Notes: generated from the letters alone by a model not told the origin. DNA of 64,000 bases from Pontibacter pudoricolor (GCF_010092985.1 NZ_CP048106.1:2108001-2172000), one strand, 5' to 3'; positions 20,567 through 30,185 are shown, counted from the stretch's first letter. A program made the numbers and translations.

Positions 20567-21883
20567 ATGTATAAATTATTTTCAGTTCTGTTTACCCTGT
20601 CGCTGGTAAGCACTGTTGCTGTAGGGCAAGCCCGAAAAGTGGTAACCTACCACGACGAAGTCCGCACAACTATAAAAGAAGTTTATTTTATGAAACCGGA
20701 TTCGGCTATAGTTGGCAACTATGTCCGCTACTACCCTACCGGCGAAAAAGAAGCTTTTGCAAAGTTCGTGGAAGGTAAAAAAGACAGCGTCTTCACGGAG
20801 TTCTACCCAAATGGCAAGCCTAAAATCAAGGTAACGTATAAGCTGGATGTGAAACAGGGCCCTTTCCAGGCATTCCACCCGGATGGCCGTCTGATGCAGG
20901 AAGGCAGTTATGAAAATGACCAGCAGAGCAACCTATTCAAAACCTTTTATGATGATGGCCAGATACGGAAAGAGACCACTTTTGTGAAGGGATTCCCGGA
21001 AGGATTGGTGAAGGAATATTACCCGGATGGCAAGGTAAAATCAGAGATATACTATAAGAACAGCCAGCAAAGCGGACCTGCCAAAACTTACTACCCGAAC
21101 GGCCAGTTAGAGAGCGATGCCAACTATAAAGCCGGTATGCTGGAAGGATCTTACAAAACGTATTACCAGAACGGCCAGCTGCAGCAGGAAGTTATAAACG
21201 TAGCAGGCCAGCGCCACGGCACGTTTAAAAGCTATTTCCCGGATGGTAAGTTAAGTACCGAAGGTGGCTTTGCTGCCGGTAAAATGAATGGTCCGAGCAA
21301 ATCATTTTACCAGAACGGGCAGTTAAGAAGCGTCATAAACTATAAAAATGGCGAACCAACCGGCCAGACCCAGTTCTTTTACGAAGATGGCACCCTGCGC
21401 GAACAAGGCAACTATAGCAACAACGGCGCCGATACAAAAGTAACCACTTATTATGCCAGCGGAAATATTAAGGCTGAGGAAGAATTTAAAAACAAACTAC
21501 AGCAGGGCAACTGGAAAACCTACTTTGATGAGCCCGGTAAAAAGGTAAGGACCAGCGAAGTATATGACAAAGGAAAACTGCAGGGTGATCAGCTCACGTT
21601 CCACGAAAATGGACAGGTAAAATCGAAAACGGTTTACAAAGATGGCAAAATAATAGGCCTCAGCTACGAGTATTACCCTTCAGGCAAAGTTAAATCAGAA
21701 ACGGAGCATAAGGACGGCAAGAAATTCGGGGCGTATAAGCAGTACTTCGAAAACGGTAAAGTAGAAGTAACAGGCAAGCACATCAACAACAAAAAAGTAA
21801 CCACCTGGAAACACTATAACGAAGATGGTAAAGTGATCAAAACTATAGTATATAAGGATGGTAAGGCAGTAGAGGAGAAATAA
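20567..21883 (+). CDS. Secreted MORN-repeat (YwqK-type) protein
   Basis: A 438-residue exported protein with signal MYKLFSVLFTLSLVSTVAVGQA. The rest is about 15 tandem MORN_2 repeats of some 22-24 residues with the pattern YYPDGK-hK-E--Y-NG--hG--K-Y (for example KEYYPDGKVKSEIYYKNSQQ). Such proteins are often named YwqK antitoxins, but that label is not supported by context; there is no toxin gene nearby. It probably forms an elongated beta structure at the cell surface or periplasm. I chose the ATG at 20567 because it begins the signal peptide; the earlier in-frame ATG at 20510 would add 19 residues before it. Confidence 0.8.
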   Translation: MYKLFSVLFTLSLVSTVAVGQARKVVTYHDEVRTTIKEVYFMKPDSAIVGNYVRYYPTGEKEAFAKFVEGKKDSVFTEFYPNGKPKIKVTYKLDVKQGPFQAFHPDGRLMQEGSYENDQQSNLFKTFYDDGQIRKETTFVKGFPEGLVKEYYPDGKVKSEIYYKNSQQSGPAKTYYPNGQLESDANYKAGMLEGSYKTYYQNGQLQQEVINVAGQRHGTFKSYFPDGKLSTEGGFAAGKMNGPSKSFYQNGQLRSVINYKNGEPTGQTQFFYEDGTLREQGNYSNNGADTKVTTYYASGNIKAEEEFKNKLQQGNWKTYFDEPGKKVRTSEVYDKGKLQGDQLTFHENGQVKSKTVYKDGKIIGLSYEYYPSGKVKSETEHKDGKKFGAYKQYFENGKVEVTGKHINNKKVTTWKHYNEDGKVIKTIVYKDGKAVEEK

Positions 21884-22010
21884 GCCCAGTACCAGGGCTA
21901 TCGATTTTAAAGTTTACAGGGACAGACCACGGTCTGTCCTTTTTATTTGGCTTTAACTATAGAACCTTAGACTCCTTTGAAGAATAGTGATGTTTTGAGC
22001 TCTATTCCTG

Positions 22011-22106
22011 CCGCAAGTTTTCAACTTGTGGTTTTTAATAGTGTTGAGTTTTCAACTCAACTGGGCCAGAGGCCCAAACTATAGTTCGTCCCGAGCGATG
22101 ACGCTC
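22011..22106. repeat. Array of short hairpins, each with different arms
   Basis: Consecutive palindromes: CCGCAAGTT-TTC-AACTTGTGG (22011-22031), GTTGAGTT-TTC-AACTCAAC (22043-22061), GGGCC-AGA-GGCCC (22063-22075) and GAGCG-ATGA-CGCTC (22093-22106). The arms differ but the design is the same. An AACTATAGTT palindrome sits between the third and fourth. A related GGAGGCCCAACTATAG...GAGCGAGGTCGCTT block lies near 62766-62805. Confidence 0.75.
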
Positions 22107-22147
22107 GCGCCATAGAATAAAGATAATGAAACAACCAAATTTAACGT

Positions 22148-22285
22148 CCTCGCTCGCGTCCCGCGAGTGTGAGCTATTAAGTGGCGTCCCGCCACGTTGC
22201 TAACCAGGTATGAGGAATACCTGACCTATAAACTATAGCGGCCAGAGGCCGCATAATAGCTCACACTCGCGGGACGCGAGCGAGG
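22148..22285. repeat. 32-bp perfect inverted repeat with inner hairpins
   Basis: The arms 22148-22179 and 22254-22285 are exact reverse complements (CCTCGCTCGCGTCCCGCG onward to CTATTA). Each arm is itself palindromic (CTCGCG-TCC-CGCGAG). The 74-bp interior has GTGGCG-TCC-CGCCAC, CAGGTAT-GAGG-AATACCTG and GCGGCC-AGA-GGCCGC hairpins. It looks like a non-autonomous mobile element or a highly structured transcript. No ORF is present. Confidence 0.85.
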
Positions 22286-22310
22286 GCAAAAGAAAGAATA
22301 AAACAACCCG

Positions 22311-22425
22311 CCCTTTCGGACTTCTGAGTCCGGAAGCTCTCTGCAAGGGACATCCTTGTCCCTGTACTACTCGGACAAGGATGTCCGCGACAGGTAAAAT
22401 TTCGGACAGAGATGTCCGAAACAGC
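22311..22425 (+). repeat. Four-hairpin mosaic element, copy 3
   Basis: CTTTCGGACT-TCTG-AGTCCGGAAG (22313-22336), CAAGGGACA-TCCT-TGTCCCTG (about 22344-22364), CGGACA-AGGA-TGTCCG (22372-22387) and TTTCGGACA-GAGA-TGTCCGAAA (22400-22421). Same order and similar spacers (GCTCTCTGC) as copy 2. Confidence 0.8.
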
Positions 22426-22520
22426 AGTTCATCGTCTTTAGCCCCACAACTAAGTAAAAAACCAATAATGGCATTTAAGTAGTTGAAGAGGAAAAGGACA
22501 AACAACTATAGCATAAACAA

Positions 22521-22552
22521 AAAGGCACTTCCCAACTATAGGAAGTGCCTTT
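22521..22552 (-). terminator. Terminator of the nuo-purF run
   Basis: A 12-bp perfect stem (AAAGGCACTTCC at 22521-22532 with 22541-22552), followed on the minus strand by TTTTTG. Its loop carries AACTATAG. It lies 22 bp after the purF stop. Confidence 0.85.
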
Positions 22553-22574
22553 CTTATAAATAGCTATAGTTAGT

Positions 22575-24467
22575 TTAATAAGCTCTTACAGCTTTTTTCT
22601 CTACAAAATTCATGAACGCACGGTTTACTACGCGTGTACCACCCGGGGTTGGGTAGTTACCTGTAAAATACCAGTCGCCTCTATGGTTCGGGCAGGCCAG
22701 GTGCAGGTCTTCTATAGTTTGATAAATTACCTGTACTTCGGCTTTTACTTCCGGCGCTTTCACAATTTCAGAAACTTTGGCAGAGATCTCATCATGCGTA
22801 AACAGGTCGAAAAGCTCTTTTACAAAGTTGATTTCCTTAAATGCTTCGGTTCCTTCTACAGCCTGGCATTTATCGTACACTTCATCAATTTTATAGTATA
22901 GATCACGATCTTTTAAAAGGGCCAGCATAGCACGGAAAGCAACAAACTCTTTTAACCGGCTCATATCAATGCCATAGCAATCCGGGTAACGGATCTGCGG
23001 CGCGCAGGAAACGATAATGATCTTTTTCGGCTCCAGCTTGTCCAGCATTTTAATGATAGACTTTTCCAGGGTAGTACCACGAACTATAGAATCATCCAGC
23101 ACAACCAGTGTATCAATGCCTTTCTTTACTACTTCATAGGTCGTGTCGTACACGTGCGTTACCAGGTCGTCGCGGTTGTTGTCGTCGGTAATAAAGGTGC
23201 GTAGCTTAACATCTTTGATAACCAGCTTCTCAGCGCGTGGCTTAAACTGCAGTATGTCGTCAAGTTGCTCTTCGGTAAGTTCCTGGTTCAGAATTGCCTG
23301 TTTGCGGTACGTGCGCAGGTAATCTTCAATTCCCTTCATCATACCCAGCCAAGAGGTTTCGGCCGTGTTCGGGATGTAAGAGAAAACAGTGTTTTTGAGA
23401 TCGTAGTTAACGGCTTCCAGAATCTGGCCGCAAAGGCGCTTGCCCATGTTCTTGCGCTCTTCATAAATTTCCGGATCGTTACCACGGGAGAAGTAAATGC
23501 GCTCGAAGCTGCACGATAACTTTTCGCGCGGCTCCATGATCTCTCTCAGCGACGGATTACCTTCCTTGTCAACTATAAGCGCATGCCCCGGTGTAATTTC
23601 CTTGATAGCGCTATAGTCTACATCAAAAGCAGTTTTAATAGCTGGTTTTTCAGAAGCTACCACTACCACTTCATCATCAATGTAATAGTAAGCAGGGCGA
23701 ATACCGTTCGGGTCGCGGACAACAAACGAAGCTCCGTAACCAGTTAATCCGGCCATCGCATAGCCACCGTCAAAGTCCTTACCGGCACGTTTTAAAACAC
23801 GTTCCAGGTCAAGGTTCTCTTCTATCAGGCTGGTTATTTCTTTATTGGTAAACTCGTGCTTGTAAGATTCGAACAGTTCCTGGTTTTCTTCGTCCAGGAA
23901 GTGGCCGATCTTTTCCAGAACGGTTATAGTATCCGATTTTTGTTTCGGATGCTGACCAAGCTCGATCAGTTTCTGGAACTGCTCTTCTACGTTGGTCATG
24001 TTAAAGTTACCCGCAACAGCAAGGCTTCGGCTTCGCCAGTTGTTTTCGCGCACCATCGGGTGGCAGTTATCTACGCTGTTTACGCCATGTGTGCCGTAGC
24101 GCAGGTGGCCCAGGTACACATCGCCCAGGAAAGGCATATTCTGCCAAATCCAGTTGGTGTCATCCGCTTTCTCAGGGTTTTGTTCTTTCAGCTCTTTGTA
24201 CTCTTTGCCAATCTTGCCAAAAATGCTGTCGATGGCACGGGTCTTTACGGAACGGAAACGGCTGATGTATTCCATGCCCGGTCCGGCATCTATTTTAATG
24301 CTGGCAACACCTGCCCCGTCCTGGCCGCGGTTGTGCTGCTTCTGCATAAGCAGGAACAGCTTGTTAACGCCGTACATGGGCGTGCCATACTTCTCAACGT
24401 AATACTCAATTGGTTTTCGGAGCCTGATCAGGGCTATACCGCATTCGTGTTTTATTGAATCGCTCAT
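22575..24467 (-). CDS. purF: Amidophosphoribosyltransferase (PurF family)
   Basis: PurF moves glutamine nitrogen onto PRPP in the first step of purine synthesis. The N-terminal class II glutamine amidotransferase domain begins HECGIALIRL (Cys9 the likely nucleophile after propeptide removal) with QHNRGQDGAGVA, GHLRYGTHG and GNFNMTN. The C-terminal phosphoribosyltransferase domain has the PRPP loop VVLDDSIVRGTT. At 630 residues it is longer than E. coli PurF (505), with extra C-terminal CPNHRGDWYFTG... sequence typical of a Bacteroidota paralogue. It starts 8 bp after nuoN, so it is probably the last gene of the nuo transcript. The precise paralogue type is uncertain. Confidence 0.85.
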   Translation of the reverse strand: MSDSIKHECGIALIRLRKPIEYYVEKYGTPMYGVNKLFLLMQKQHNRGQDGAGVASIKIDAGPGMEYISRFRSVKTRAIDSIFGKIGKEYKELKEQNPEKADDTNWIWQNMPFLGDVYLGHLRYGTHGVNSVDNCHPMVRENNWRSRSLAVAGNFNMTNVEEQFQKLIELGQHPKQKSDTITVLEKIGHFLDEENQELFESYKHEFTNKEITSLIEENLDLERVLKRAGKDFDGGYAMAGLTGYGASFVVRDPNGIRPAYYYIDDEVVVVASEKPAIKTAFDVDYSAIKEITPGHALIVDKEGNPSLREIMEPREKLSCSFERIYFSRGNDPEIYEERKNMGKRLCGQILEAVNYDLKNTVFSYIPNTAETSWLGMMKGIEDYLRTYRKQAILNQELTEEQLDDILQFKPRAEKLVIKDVKLRTFITDDNNRDDLVTHVYDTTYEVVKKGIDTLVVLDDSIVRGTTLEKSIIKMLDKLEPKKIIIVSCAPQIRYPDCYGIDMSRLKEFVAFRAMLALLKDRDLYYKIDEVYDKCQAVEGTEAFKEINFVKELFDLFTHDEISAKVSEIVKAPEVKAEVQVIYQTIEDLHLACPNHRGDWYFTGNYPTPGGTRVVNRAFMNFVEKKAVRAY

Positions 24468-24475
24468 GTTTGCTG

Positions 24476-26083
24476 TTAAAGTGTCTGTGCCAGCAGCTTT
24501 TCGATCCAGTGCAGCAGCAGGTCGGGTTTAAAAAACAGGACCAGCAGCGGCAACGCAAAAAACCCCAGCAGCAGCTTATTCGACAGTGAAATAACTAATT
24601 TTTCTTCAGTATAATTCCTTTTAAAGAAAAGGTAGTATGGAATCCTGATATAATAGAATAGGGCAACGCCGGTGAGCAGCACACCCGCTACCAAAAGCAC
24701 CAGCAGCATGGTTTGGTTCGATGAACTATAGGCTTCCCAGACATTACTAAAAATTAACAGCTTGCCCATAAAACCAGCCAACGGCGGAAGCCCGGTTAGC
24801 GACAACAGGTACAGCAACGCCATTATGCCCAGGTAAGGTAATTTATGCCCTAAGCCCGTAAAGTGCTCCAGCTTAGTAACCCCAAAATTCTCTTCCGTTA
24901 TCTGCAGGAACAGGAAAATGCCATAGTTCATGAACAGCAGCACCGACAGGTAAAACAGCACACCCGAACTATAGTTGGTTCCGAAAGCCAGCAAGGCCAT
25001 CAGCAGGAAACCCGCATGCGAAACTGACGAATAAGCCATCAGCCTGCGTGGCGTTTTTTGCCATAGTGCTGTAAAATTACCAATAGCCAGCGTAGCCAGA
25101 GCCGCTATACCCAGGAACCATAAAATATCATCGAAATAAGAAGCTACAGCCGGATCGTTGAAGGCGGCTATGAAGCGAAGGATAACAATGATACCCGCCA
25201 TTTTAGGACCCGTAGAGAACAGGGCAACTATAGGCATGGGTGCTCCCTGGTATATATCCGGCACCCAGAAATGGAAAGGTGCAGCTGAAATTTTAAAGAA
25301 GAAACCGGCAAATACAAGTATAGCAGCTATCGTTACCAGCAGGTAATCTGCCTGCAAAAGTGCCTGCCAGAAAGTGCCTTCGGTATAGTTCAGCGAGCCG
25401 GTAAAGCCATAGAAAAACGACATGCCATACAGCATCACCCCTGCCGACAGGGTACCGTAGAGGATATATTTCAGGCCGGCTTCAACAGCGCGTTTTTCGT
25501 GTTTTAAAGTAAGCGTAAGGATGTAAGATGCTATGGAAACCACTTCGATAGCCAGGAAAACCATGAGCAGGTTAATGGACTTTGCCATCAGGTTCAGGCC
25601 CAGCACCAACATCAGGATCAGGGCATAATATTCGCCTTTCCCTTCTTTCAGGTTTTCCAGGGACCTGCTTTGAAGTGACAGAAGTATGGTAAAGATACCG
25701 GCTGCGCTGAAAAGGATACCGCCGTATCTTGCCAATCCATCTGAGCGCAGCAAATTAAGAAACTGCACGCCACTTGATGTGTAGCCGCCTAAAATTTGAA
25801 GTACGAACGCGGAGAAAAGCCCGGTAAGTGCCAGCCACGGCAGCATCTGCTTTATAGTTTTTGATTTGAAAAGATCGAGCGTAACCAGCAGAAGAAAGAA
25901 ACCAGCCAGCAATAACTCAGGCAACAGCGAACCTGCCCCGGCAATAATGGCGTCGATCTTCTCAGATAATAAAGCTGCCTGTTCCTTCACTTGTAACTTA
26001 ATTTCTTTTTGCTGTTTTCCGCTGTTTCGGATTTCCAAATCCGAAACCAATCTGCTGCGGCTCTCCAGATCCGCGTAAACCAT
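24476..26083 (-). CDS. nuoN: NADH-quinone oxidoreductase subunit N
   Basis: NuoN is an antiporter-like proton-pumping subunit of complex I. The ORF gives 535 residues with about 14 transmembrane helices; the family-typical segments FFFKISAAPFHFWVPDIYQGAP and PRRLMAYSSVSHAGFLLMALL are present. The first 31 residues (up to KLQ) are charged and not membrane-like, and 26020-26083 overlaps the four-hairpin repeat. A GTG at 25990 would give a more normal start (VKEQAALLSEKIDAIIAGAGSLLPELL). I keep the ATG at 26083 as the outer limit but favour the internal start. It precedes purF by 8 bp. Confidence 0.92.
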   Translation of the reverse strand: MVYADLESRSRLVSDLEIRNSGKQQKEIKLQVKEQAALLSEKIDAIIAGAGSLLPELLLAGFFLLLVTLDLFKSKTIKQMLPWLALTGLFSAFVLQILGGYTSSGVQFLNLLRSDGLARYGGILFSAAGIFTILLSLQSRSLENLKEGKGEYYALILMLVLGLNLMAKSINLLMVFLAIEVVSIASYILTLTLKHEKRAVEAGLKYILYGTLSAGVMLYGMSFFYGFTGSLNYTEGTFWQALLQADYLLVTIAAILVFAGFFFKISAAPFHFWVPDIYQGAPMPIVALFSTGPKMAGIIVILRFIAAFNDPAVASYFDDILWFLGIAALATLAIGNFTALWQKTPRRLMAYSSVSHAGFLLMALLAFGTNYSSGVLFYLSVLLFMNYGIFLFLQITEENFGVTKLEHFTGLGHKLPYLGIMALLYLLSLTGLPPLAGFMGKLLIFSNVWEAYSSSNQTMLLVLLVAGVLLTGVALFYYIRIPYYLFFKRNYTEEKLVISLSNKLLLGFFALPLLVLFFKPDLLLHWIEKLLAQTL

Positions 26084-26140
26084 GTCACGGGGATGTGGAC
26101 ATCCCCTACAGATTGCTTCCGGATATGGAAATCCGGAAGA
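26020..26140 (-). repeat. Four-hairpin mosaic element, copy 4 (nuoM-nuoN junction)
   Basis: GTTTCGGATT-TCCA-AATCCGAAAC (26024-26047), GCGGCTC-TCCA-GATCCGC (26057-26074, one mismatch), GGGGATG-TGGA-CATCCCC (26089-26106) and CTTCCGGATA-TGGA-AATCCGGAAG (26117-26138). It is inverted relative to copies 2 and 3 and fills the whole space between nuoM (ends 26149) and nuoN. Confidence 0.85.
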
Positions 26141-26148
26141 GCAATACT

Positions 26149-27894
26149 TTATTTAACTATAATAGACAACACCATATTCAGCTGTTCCTGCCCGCTTCTG
26201 AGCACCAGTTCTGTAAAGCCCTGAGCGGTCATGCCAATTTTATCCAGCAACAGGTGCGGGAAAATTCCGAACACAAAGGCAAGTATGGCCAGTGGTACTA
26301 GCATCAGGTATTCTCTCCTATTCAGGTCCGACATAGTTGCTTTCTCACGTAGTTCCGGGAAAATCCAGTACTTGCCAAAGAACATGCGCTGCAGTGCCCA
26401 CAGGTAGTAAGCAGCCGCCAGTAACAAACCAAAAACGGCAACTATAGTTAGCCAGCGTGGCAGCAGACCCGTGATATCGGGAGAACTAAAACCACCAACT
26501 AACACCAGCAACTCGGCTATAAATCCGGAGAAGCCCGGCAAGCCCAGCGAGGCAAAGAAAGCAATTACTACAAACGTCGTATAAGCCGGCATACGCTTGG
26601 CCAACCCACGGAAGTTCAGGATCATGCGGTCGTGTGCGCGATCATAAATAACACCAACTACCAGGAAGAGCATCGCTGAAATAATACCGTGGCTGAACAT
26701 CATGTAGATAGCGCCGTTCACGCCTTCTGAAGTAAGCGAAGCCAGTCCCAGCAACACAAAACCCATATGCGATACCGACGAGTAAGCGATCAGCTTTTTC
26801 AGGTCGTTCATGGCCAGTGCGCAAAGGGCACCATAGATAATGGAGAGTACGCCCAGGCCACCCACCAGTACGGCAAAATAAGCACCGGCATCCGGGAAGA
26901 TCGGGTAAACGATACGAATCAGACCATAACCGCCCACCTTTAAAAGTATGGCAGCCAGTAATACAGATATAGGCGTTGGAGCCTCCACGTGTGCGTCCGG
27001 AAGCCAGGTATGCACCGGAACCGACGGCACTTTAATGGCAAAACCGGCAAACAGTAACAGGAAAGCGATAAAGCGGATCGGCAGGTCCCACAACATTGTA
27101 CCCGACAGTACATGCAGCAAACTGCCAGGTATAAAGTTGGCTGGATCCATCATGGCCGGAATGCTGAATGTGCGAACAAGATCAGCCCCCTGGATTACAT
27201 TTTGTTGCAAGGATTGCTGCACCTGCAGGATCATATCCGGATTAATTCCACTGGTTTGCAGCATACCTAATTGAGCTGCTGTAGCTAACGGATCGATCAC
27301 AGAAGTATATAACCCGATCATCACGATCAGGATAAAAAGCGAACCGACCAAGGTGTAAATAAAGAACTTGATAGCAGCATATTCGCGTTTCGGGCCACCC
27401 CAGATACCGATCAGGAAATACATCGGCAGGAGCATAAATTCGAAGAACAGGTAAAACAGGAAGAAATCCAGCGCCAGGAAACAGCCCATTACACTGGTAA
27501 GCAGCAACAGGTATAGCAGGAAGTAACCCTTTACATTTTTGGTGATAGTCCAGGATGAGATGACGCCGATAACGCCGATGATGCCTGTGAGCAGCACCAT
27601 GCTGATACTGATCCCATCCACACCTACAAAGTACTCGATCTGGAAACGACCAAGGCTACCCAACGAAAAACCGATCCAGTTTAGTTTTTCTACAAACTGG
27701 TAGCCCTGTTGCCCGTTGGCGGCGGCGGTACCATCAAAACGGAAGTATAAAACGATAGCCAGTACCATTTGCAGCAACGCGCCCAGCAATGCTACTACCT
27801 TCGCCGTCTTTTGCAGACGAGCGGGCATAAGCAGCAATACAAGCGCTGCTAATAGAGGTGAAAAAATAAGGCTACTAAGTATAAAATCCATCAA
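26149..27894 (-). CDS. nuoM: NADH-quinone oxidoreductase subunit M
   Basis: NuoM is an antiporter-like proton-pumping subunit of complex I. The 581-residue product has about 14 transmembrane helices. Family motifs seen are FYLFFEFMLLPMYFLIGIWGG with the key Glu, KVPSVPVHTWLPDAHVEAPTP and KKLIAYSSVSHMGFVLLGLA. It follows nuoL by about 120 bp and precedes nuoN, with a repeat element between. Length is slightly above the E. coli protein (509), from a central insertion at about 200-260 (PLATAAQLGMLQTSGINPDM onward). Confidence 0.96.
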   Translation of the reverse strand: MMDFILSSLIFSPLLAALVLLLMPARLQKTAKVVALLGALLQMVLAIVLYFRFDGTAAANGQQGYQFVEKLNWIGFSLGSLGRFQIEYFVGVDGISISMVLLTGIIGVIGVISSWTITKNVKGYFLLYLLLLTSVMGCFLALDFFLFYLFFEFMLLPMYFLIGIWGGPKREYAAIKFFIYTLVGSLFILIVMIGLYTSVIDPLATAAQLGMLQTSGINPDMILQVQQSLQQNVIQGADLVRTFSIPAMMDPANFIPGSLLHVLSGTMLWDLPIRFIAFLLLFAGFAIKVPSVPVHTWLPDAHVEAPTPISVLLAAILLKVGGYGLIRIVYPIFPDAGAYFAVLVGGLGVLSIIYGALCALAMNDLKKLIAYSSVSHMGFVLLGLASLTSEGVNGAIYMMFSHGIISAMLFLVVGVIYDRAHDRMILNFRGLAKRMPAYTTFVVIAFFASLGLPGFSGFIAELLVLVGGFSSPDITGLLPRWLTIVAVFGLLLAAAYYLWALQRMFFGKYWIFPELREKATMSDLNRREYLMLVPLAILAFVFGIFPHLLLDKIGMTAQGFTELVLRSGQEQLNMVLSIIVK

Positions 27895-28013
27895 CTGTTT
27901 TTATGGTTGATTGTTAATCGCTGAATGATAATTGCTGACAGTTGTTTTTAAGACCACCTAAAGCAAAATCCTATAATCTCTTAAATCTCAAAAATCCTAG
28001 TCCCAAAGATACT

Positions 28014-30185
28014 TTAAAACAAGACGATATATAGTATAACCAAAATAAATCCGAAAAGCGAATAGGCATAATAACTCTGTACTTTCCCATTCTGCAGGTT
28101 CCGGCCAAGCATTCCGAATACCTTCGACAGTGCTCCTACCAGCCACACCGATCCGTCTACTACCAGCCTGTCGAACCAACTCACCATTTTAGAAAGCACG
28201 ACCAGCCATTTACTGCCATAGTTCAGGGTATAATCTATGATGCGTTTATCGACACGGTAAAGCGTAGTAGCTGTCCAGAGTGCTGGCTTTACAAAAGTTG
28301 TGTTAAAGAAAGTATCAAGGTAAAAGTGATTATAACTGAGTCGGGCAAAGGTGCTGTTCAGCTGCTCGGTTGCTAGTTGTTCGCTCGTTTTCCGGTTATA
28401 TTTGATGAGCGCTATCGCAATACCAACTATAGCCAGTAAGGCAGAAGCAACTCCGATTACAATGTGCACCAAATGGTTTGCATCATCCTGTATCGCTACA
28501 GCCTGCACCAGTTCTGCAGCAAGCAGGCTAAGCGGCAGATTTTCTAAGCCGATACCATTTACCACCCAGCTGCCACTAAAACTCAATGGGTTTAAGGAGA
28601 AGAAAATACCTGACGATAGAATAGCCAGTAGTATTACCGGCACCAACATGACACGTTCGGTTTCCAGTTTTGAAGAGAAGCGGATCTGGGTCACATTGAA
28701 AGGCACCCGGAAACTACCGAAGAACATGAACCACATGTGGCGCGTCATGTAATACGCTGTTAGCACCACCACTACAAAGCCGGTTACCGGAACTATAAAG
28801 TATAACAGATTACCGTTTGCGCTCATAGTTTGCGCCCATGCCCAGCTAACCGAAAGTATGGCATCTTTGGAAAGAAAACCGGATGTAAGCGGAATACCGG
28901 CCAAAGCTGCAGTTGCTAGCAAATAACTATAGAATGTGAATGGCATAGTTTTGCGCAGTCCGCCCATATTTCGGATATCCTGCGGATCTACATTCTCCAG
29001 TTGTGCGTGGTGCAGTCCTCGGTGCATGGCATGAATGATGATACCGGCATTCAGGAACAACGCAGCTTTAAAAAAGGCGTGTGTGGTCAGGTGGAAGAGC
29101 GAGGCATCATACGCCCCTGTTCCCATTCCCATTACCATATAGCCCAGCTGCGAAATAGTAGAAAAGGCCAGCACTGCTTTGATGTCGAATTGATTCAGAG
29201 CGGCAAGCGCTCCAAGTAAAGCCGTAATGGCACCAACTATAGCAATAACGGTTAGTGCATCCGGGGTAAAAAAAGCATAGCACCGTGCCAGTAGGTAAAC
29301 ACCTGCTGCCACCATAGTTGCGGCATGTATCAACGAAGAAACCGGCGTAGGGCCCTGCATGGCATCAGGCAACCATATCTGTAACGGAAACTGTGCCGAC
29401 TTGCCCACACACCCCATAAACAATCCTAATCCGGCTAAGGTCAGCAGTAACGGGCTCAATTCCAGCAGCCAGGGCTCCCCATTTAAACTATAGGAAACTA
29501 TAAAACTGCTGTTTAGCCACTCGCCTGAGCCGATAAGTGTTCTGAGGGTTTCCAGGTCGAAGGTGCGGAAATACGTGTAGAAAGCAAACAAACCGAGCAG
29601 CAGACCTATATCCCCTACTCTGTTCACCAGGAAGGCTTTTTTGTTAGCTTCCACTGTTGCCGGCCGCTCGAACCAGAAACCTATCAGCAGATACGACGAG
29701 AAACCCACCAGTTCCCAGAAGATAAAAAGCAGTAACAGGTTATCGACCAGCACAATACCGAGCATACTGAATGTAAACAACCCCAGGTAAGCAAAATAGC
29801 GATGATAGCCTGTGTCGCCGTGCATATACCCAACCGAGAACAGCTGTACCAGTGTAGAGATGAAGGTCACGATCACCAGCATGAGCACCGTGAGGTTATC
29901 CAGAAGTAAACCGGCTGTAAAATCGGAAACTATAGCGGAGGGCAGACTAAACCAGACGGTTCGGGTATGATAAGTTTCTGTGTTCCAGGTCTGTGTGAAA
30001 AGGTAAACCGAAAGCGCAAAGGTGATAGCTGAAATACCAATAGCCAGCCAGTCGCCACGGCGTGGGAGGCGCTTACCGAAACCGAACAGTACCAAAAAAG
30101 CCAGTAGCGGCAGCAACAGCACCACCAGAGCAGTAGTGGTTTGGGGCGTGCCAGCCAATGGCTTCAAAAGTTCAGTAAGCTCCAA
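28014..30185 (-). CDS. nuoL: NADH-quinone oxidoreductase subunit L
   Basis: NuoL is the distal proton-pumping subunit of complex I with the long lateral helix. The 723 residues have the motifs FWELVGFSSYLLIGFWFERP, GKSAQFPLQIWLPDAMQGPTPVSSLIHAATMVAAG (Lys and Glu of the channel) and IKAVLAFSTISQLGYMVMGMG, and a long amphipathic region at the C-terminus ending in a transmembrane helix. Length is somewhat above E. coli (613), as is common in Bacteroidota. It lies in the nuoH-N run, 102 bp after nuoK. Confidence 0.96.
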   Translation of the reverse strand: MELTELLKPLAGTPQTTTALVVLLLPLLAFLVLFGFGKRLPRRGDWLAIGISAITFALSVYLFTQTWNTETYHTRTVWFSLPSAIVSDFTAGLLLDNLTVLMLVIVTFISTLVQLFSVGYMHGDTGYHRYFAYLGLFTFSMLGIVLVDNLLLLFIFWELVGFSSYLLIGFWFERPATVEANKKAFLVNRVGDIGLLLGLFAFYTYFRTFDLETLRTLIGSGEWLNSSFIVSYSLNGEPWLLELSPLLLTLAGLGLFMGCVGKSAQFPLQIWLPDAMQGPTPVSSLIHAATMVAAGVYLLARCYAFFTPDALTVIAIVGAITALLGALAALNQFDIKAVLAFSTISQLGYMVMGMGTGAYDASLFHLTTHAFFKAALFLNAGIIIHAMHRGLHHAQLENVDPQDIRNMGGLRKTMPFTFYSYLLATAALAGIPLTSGFLSKDAILSVSWAWAQTMSANGNLLYFIVPVTGFVVVVLTAYYMTRHMWFMFFGSFRVPFNVTQIRFSSKLETERVMLVPVILLAILSSGIFFSLNPLSFSGSWVVNGIGLENLPLSLLAAELVQAVAIQDDANHLVHIVIGVASALLAIVGIAIALIKYNRKTSEQLATEQLNSTFARLSYNHFYLDTFFNTTFVKPALWTATTLYRVDKRIIDYTLNYGSKWLVVLSKMVSWFDRLVVDGSVWLVGALSKVFGMLGRNLQNGKVQSYYAYSLFGFILVILYIVLF

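Noticed and set aside
20567..21883. YwqK antitoxin label for the MORN-repeat protein
   Set aside because: It has a signal peptide and no toxin neighbour; the name would mislead.
23856..24458. 200-codon plus-strand ORF
   Set aside because: Antisense shadow of the PurF-family gene, with shadow-like composition.
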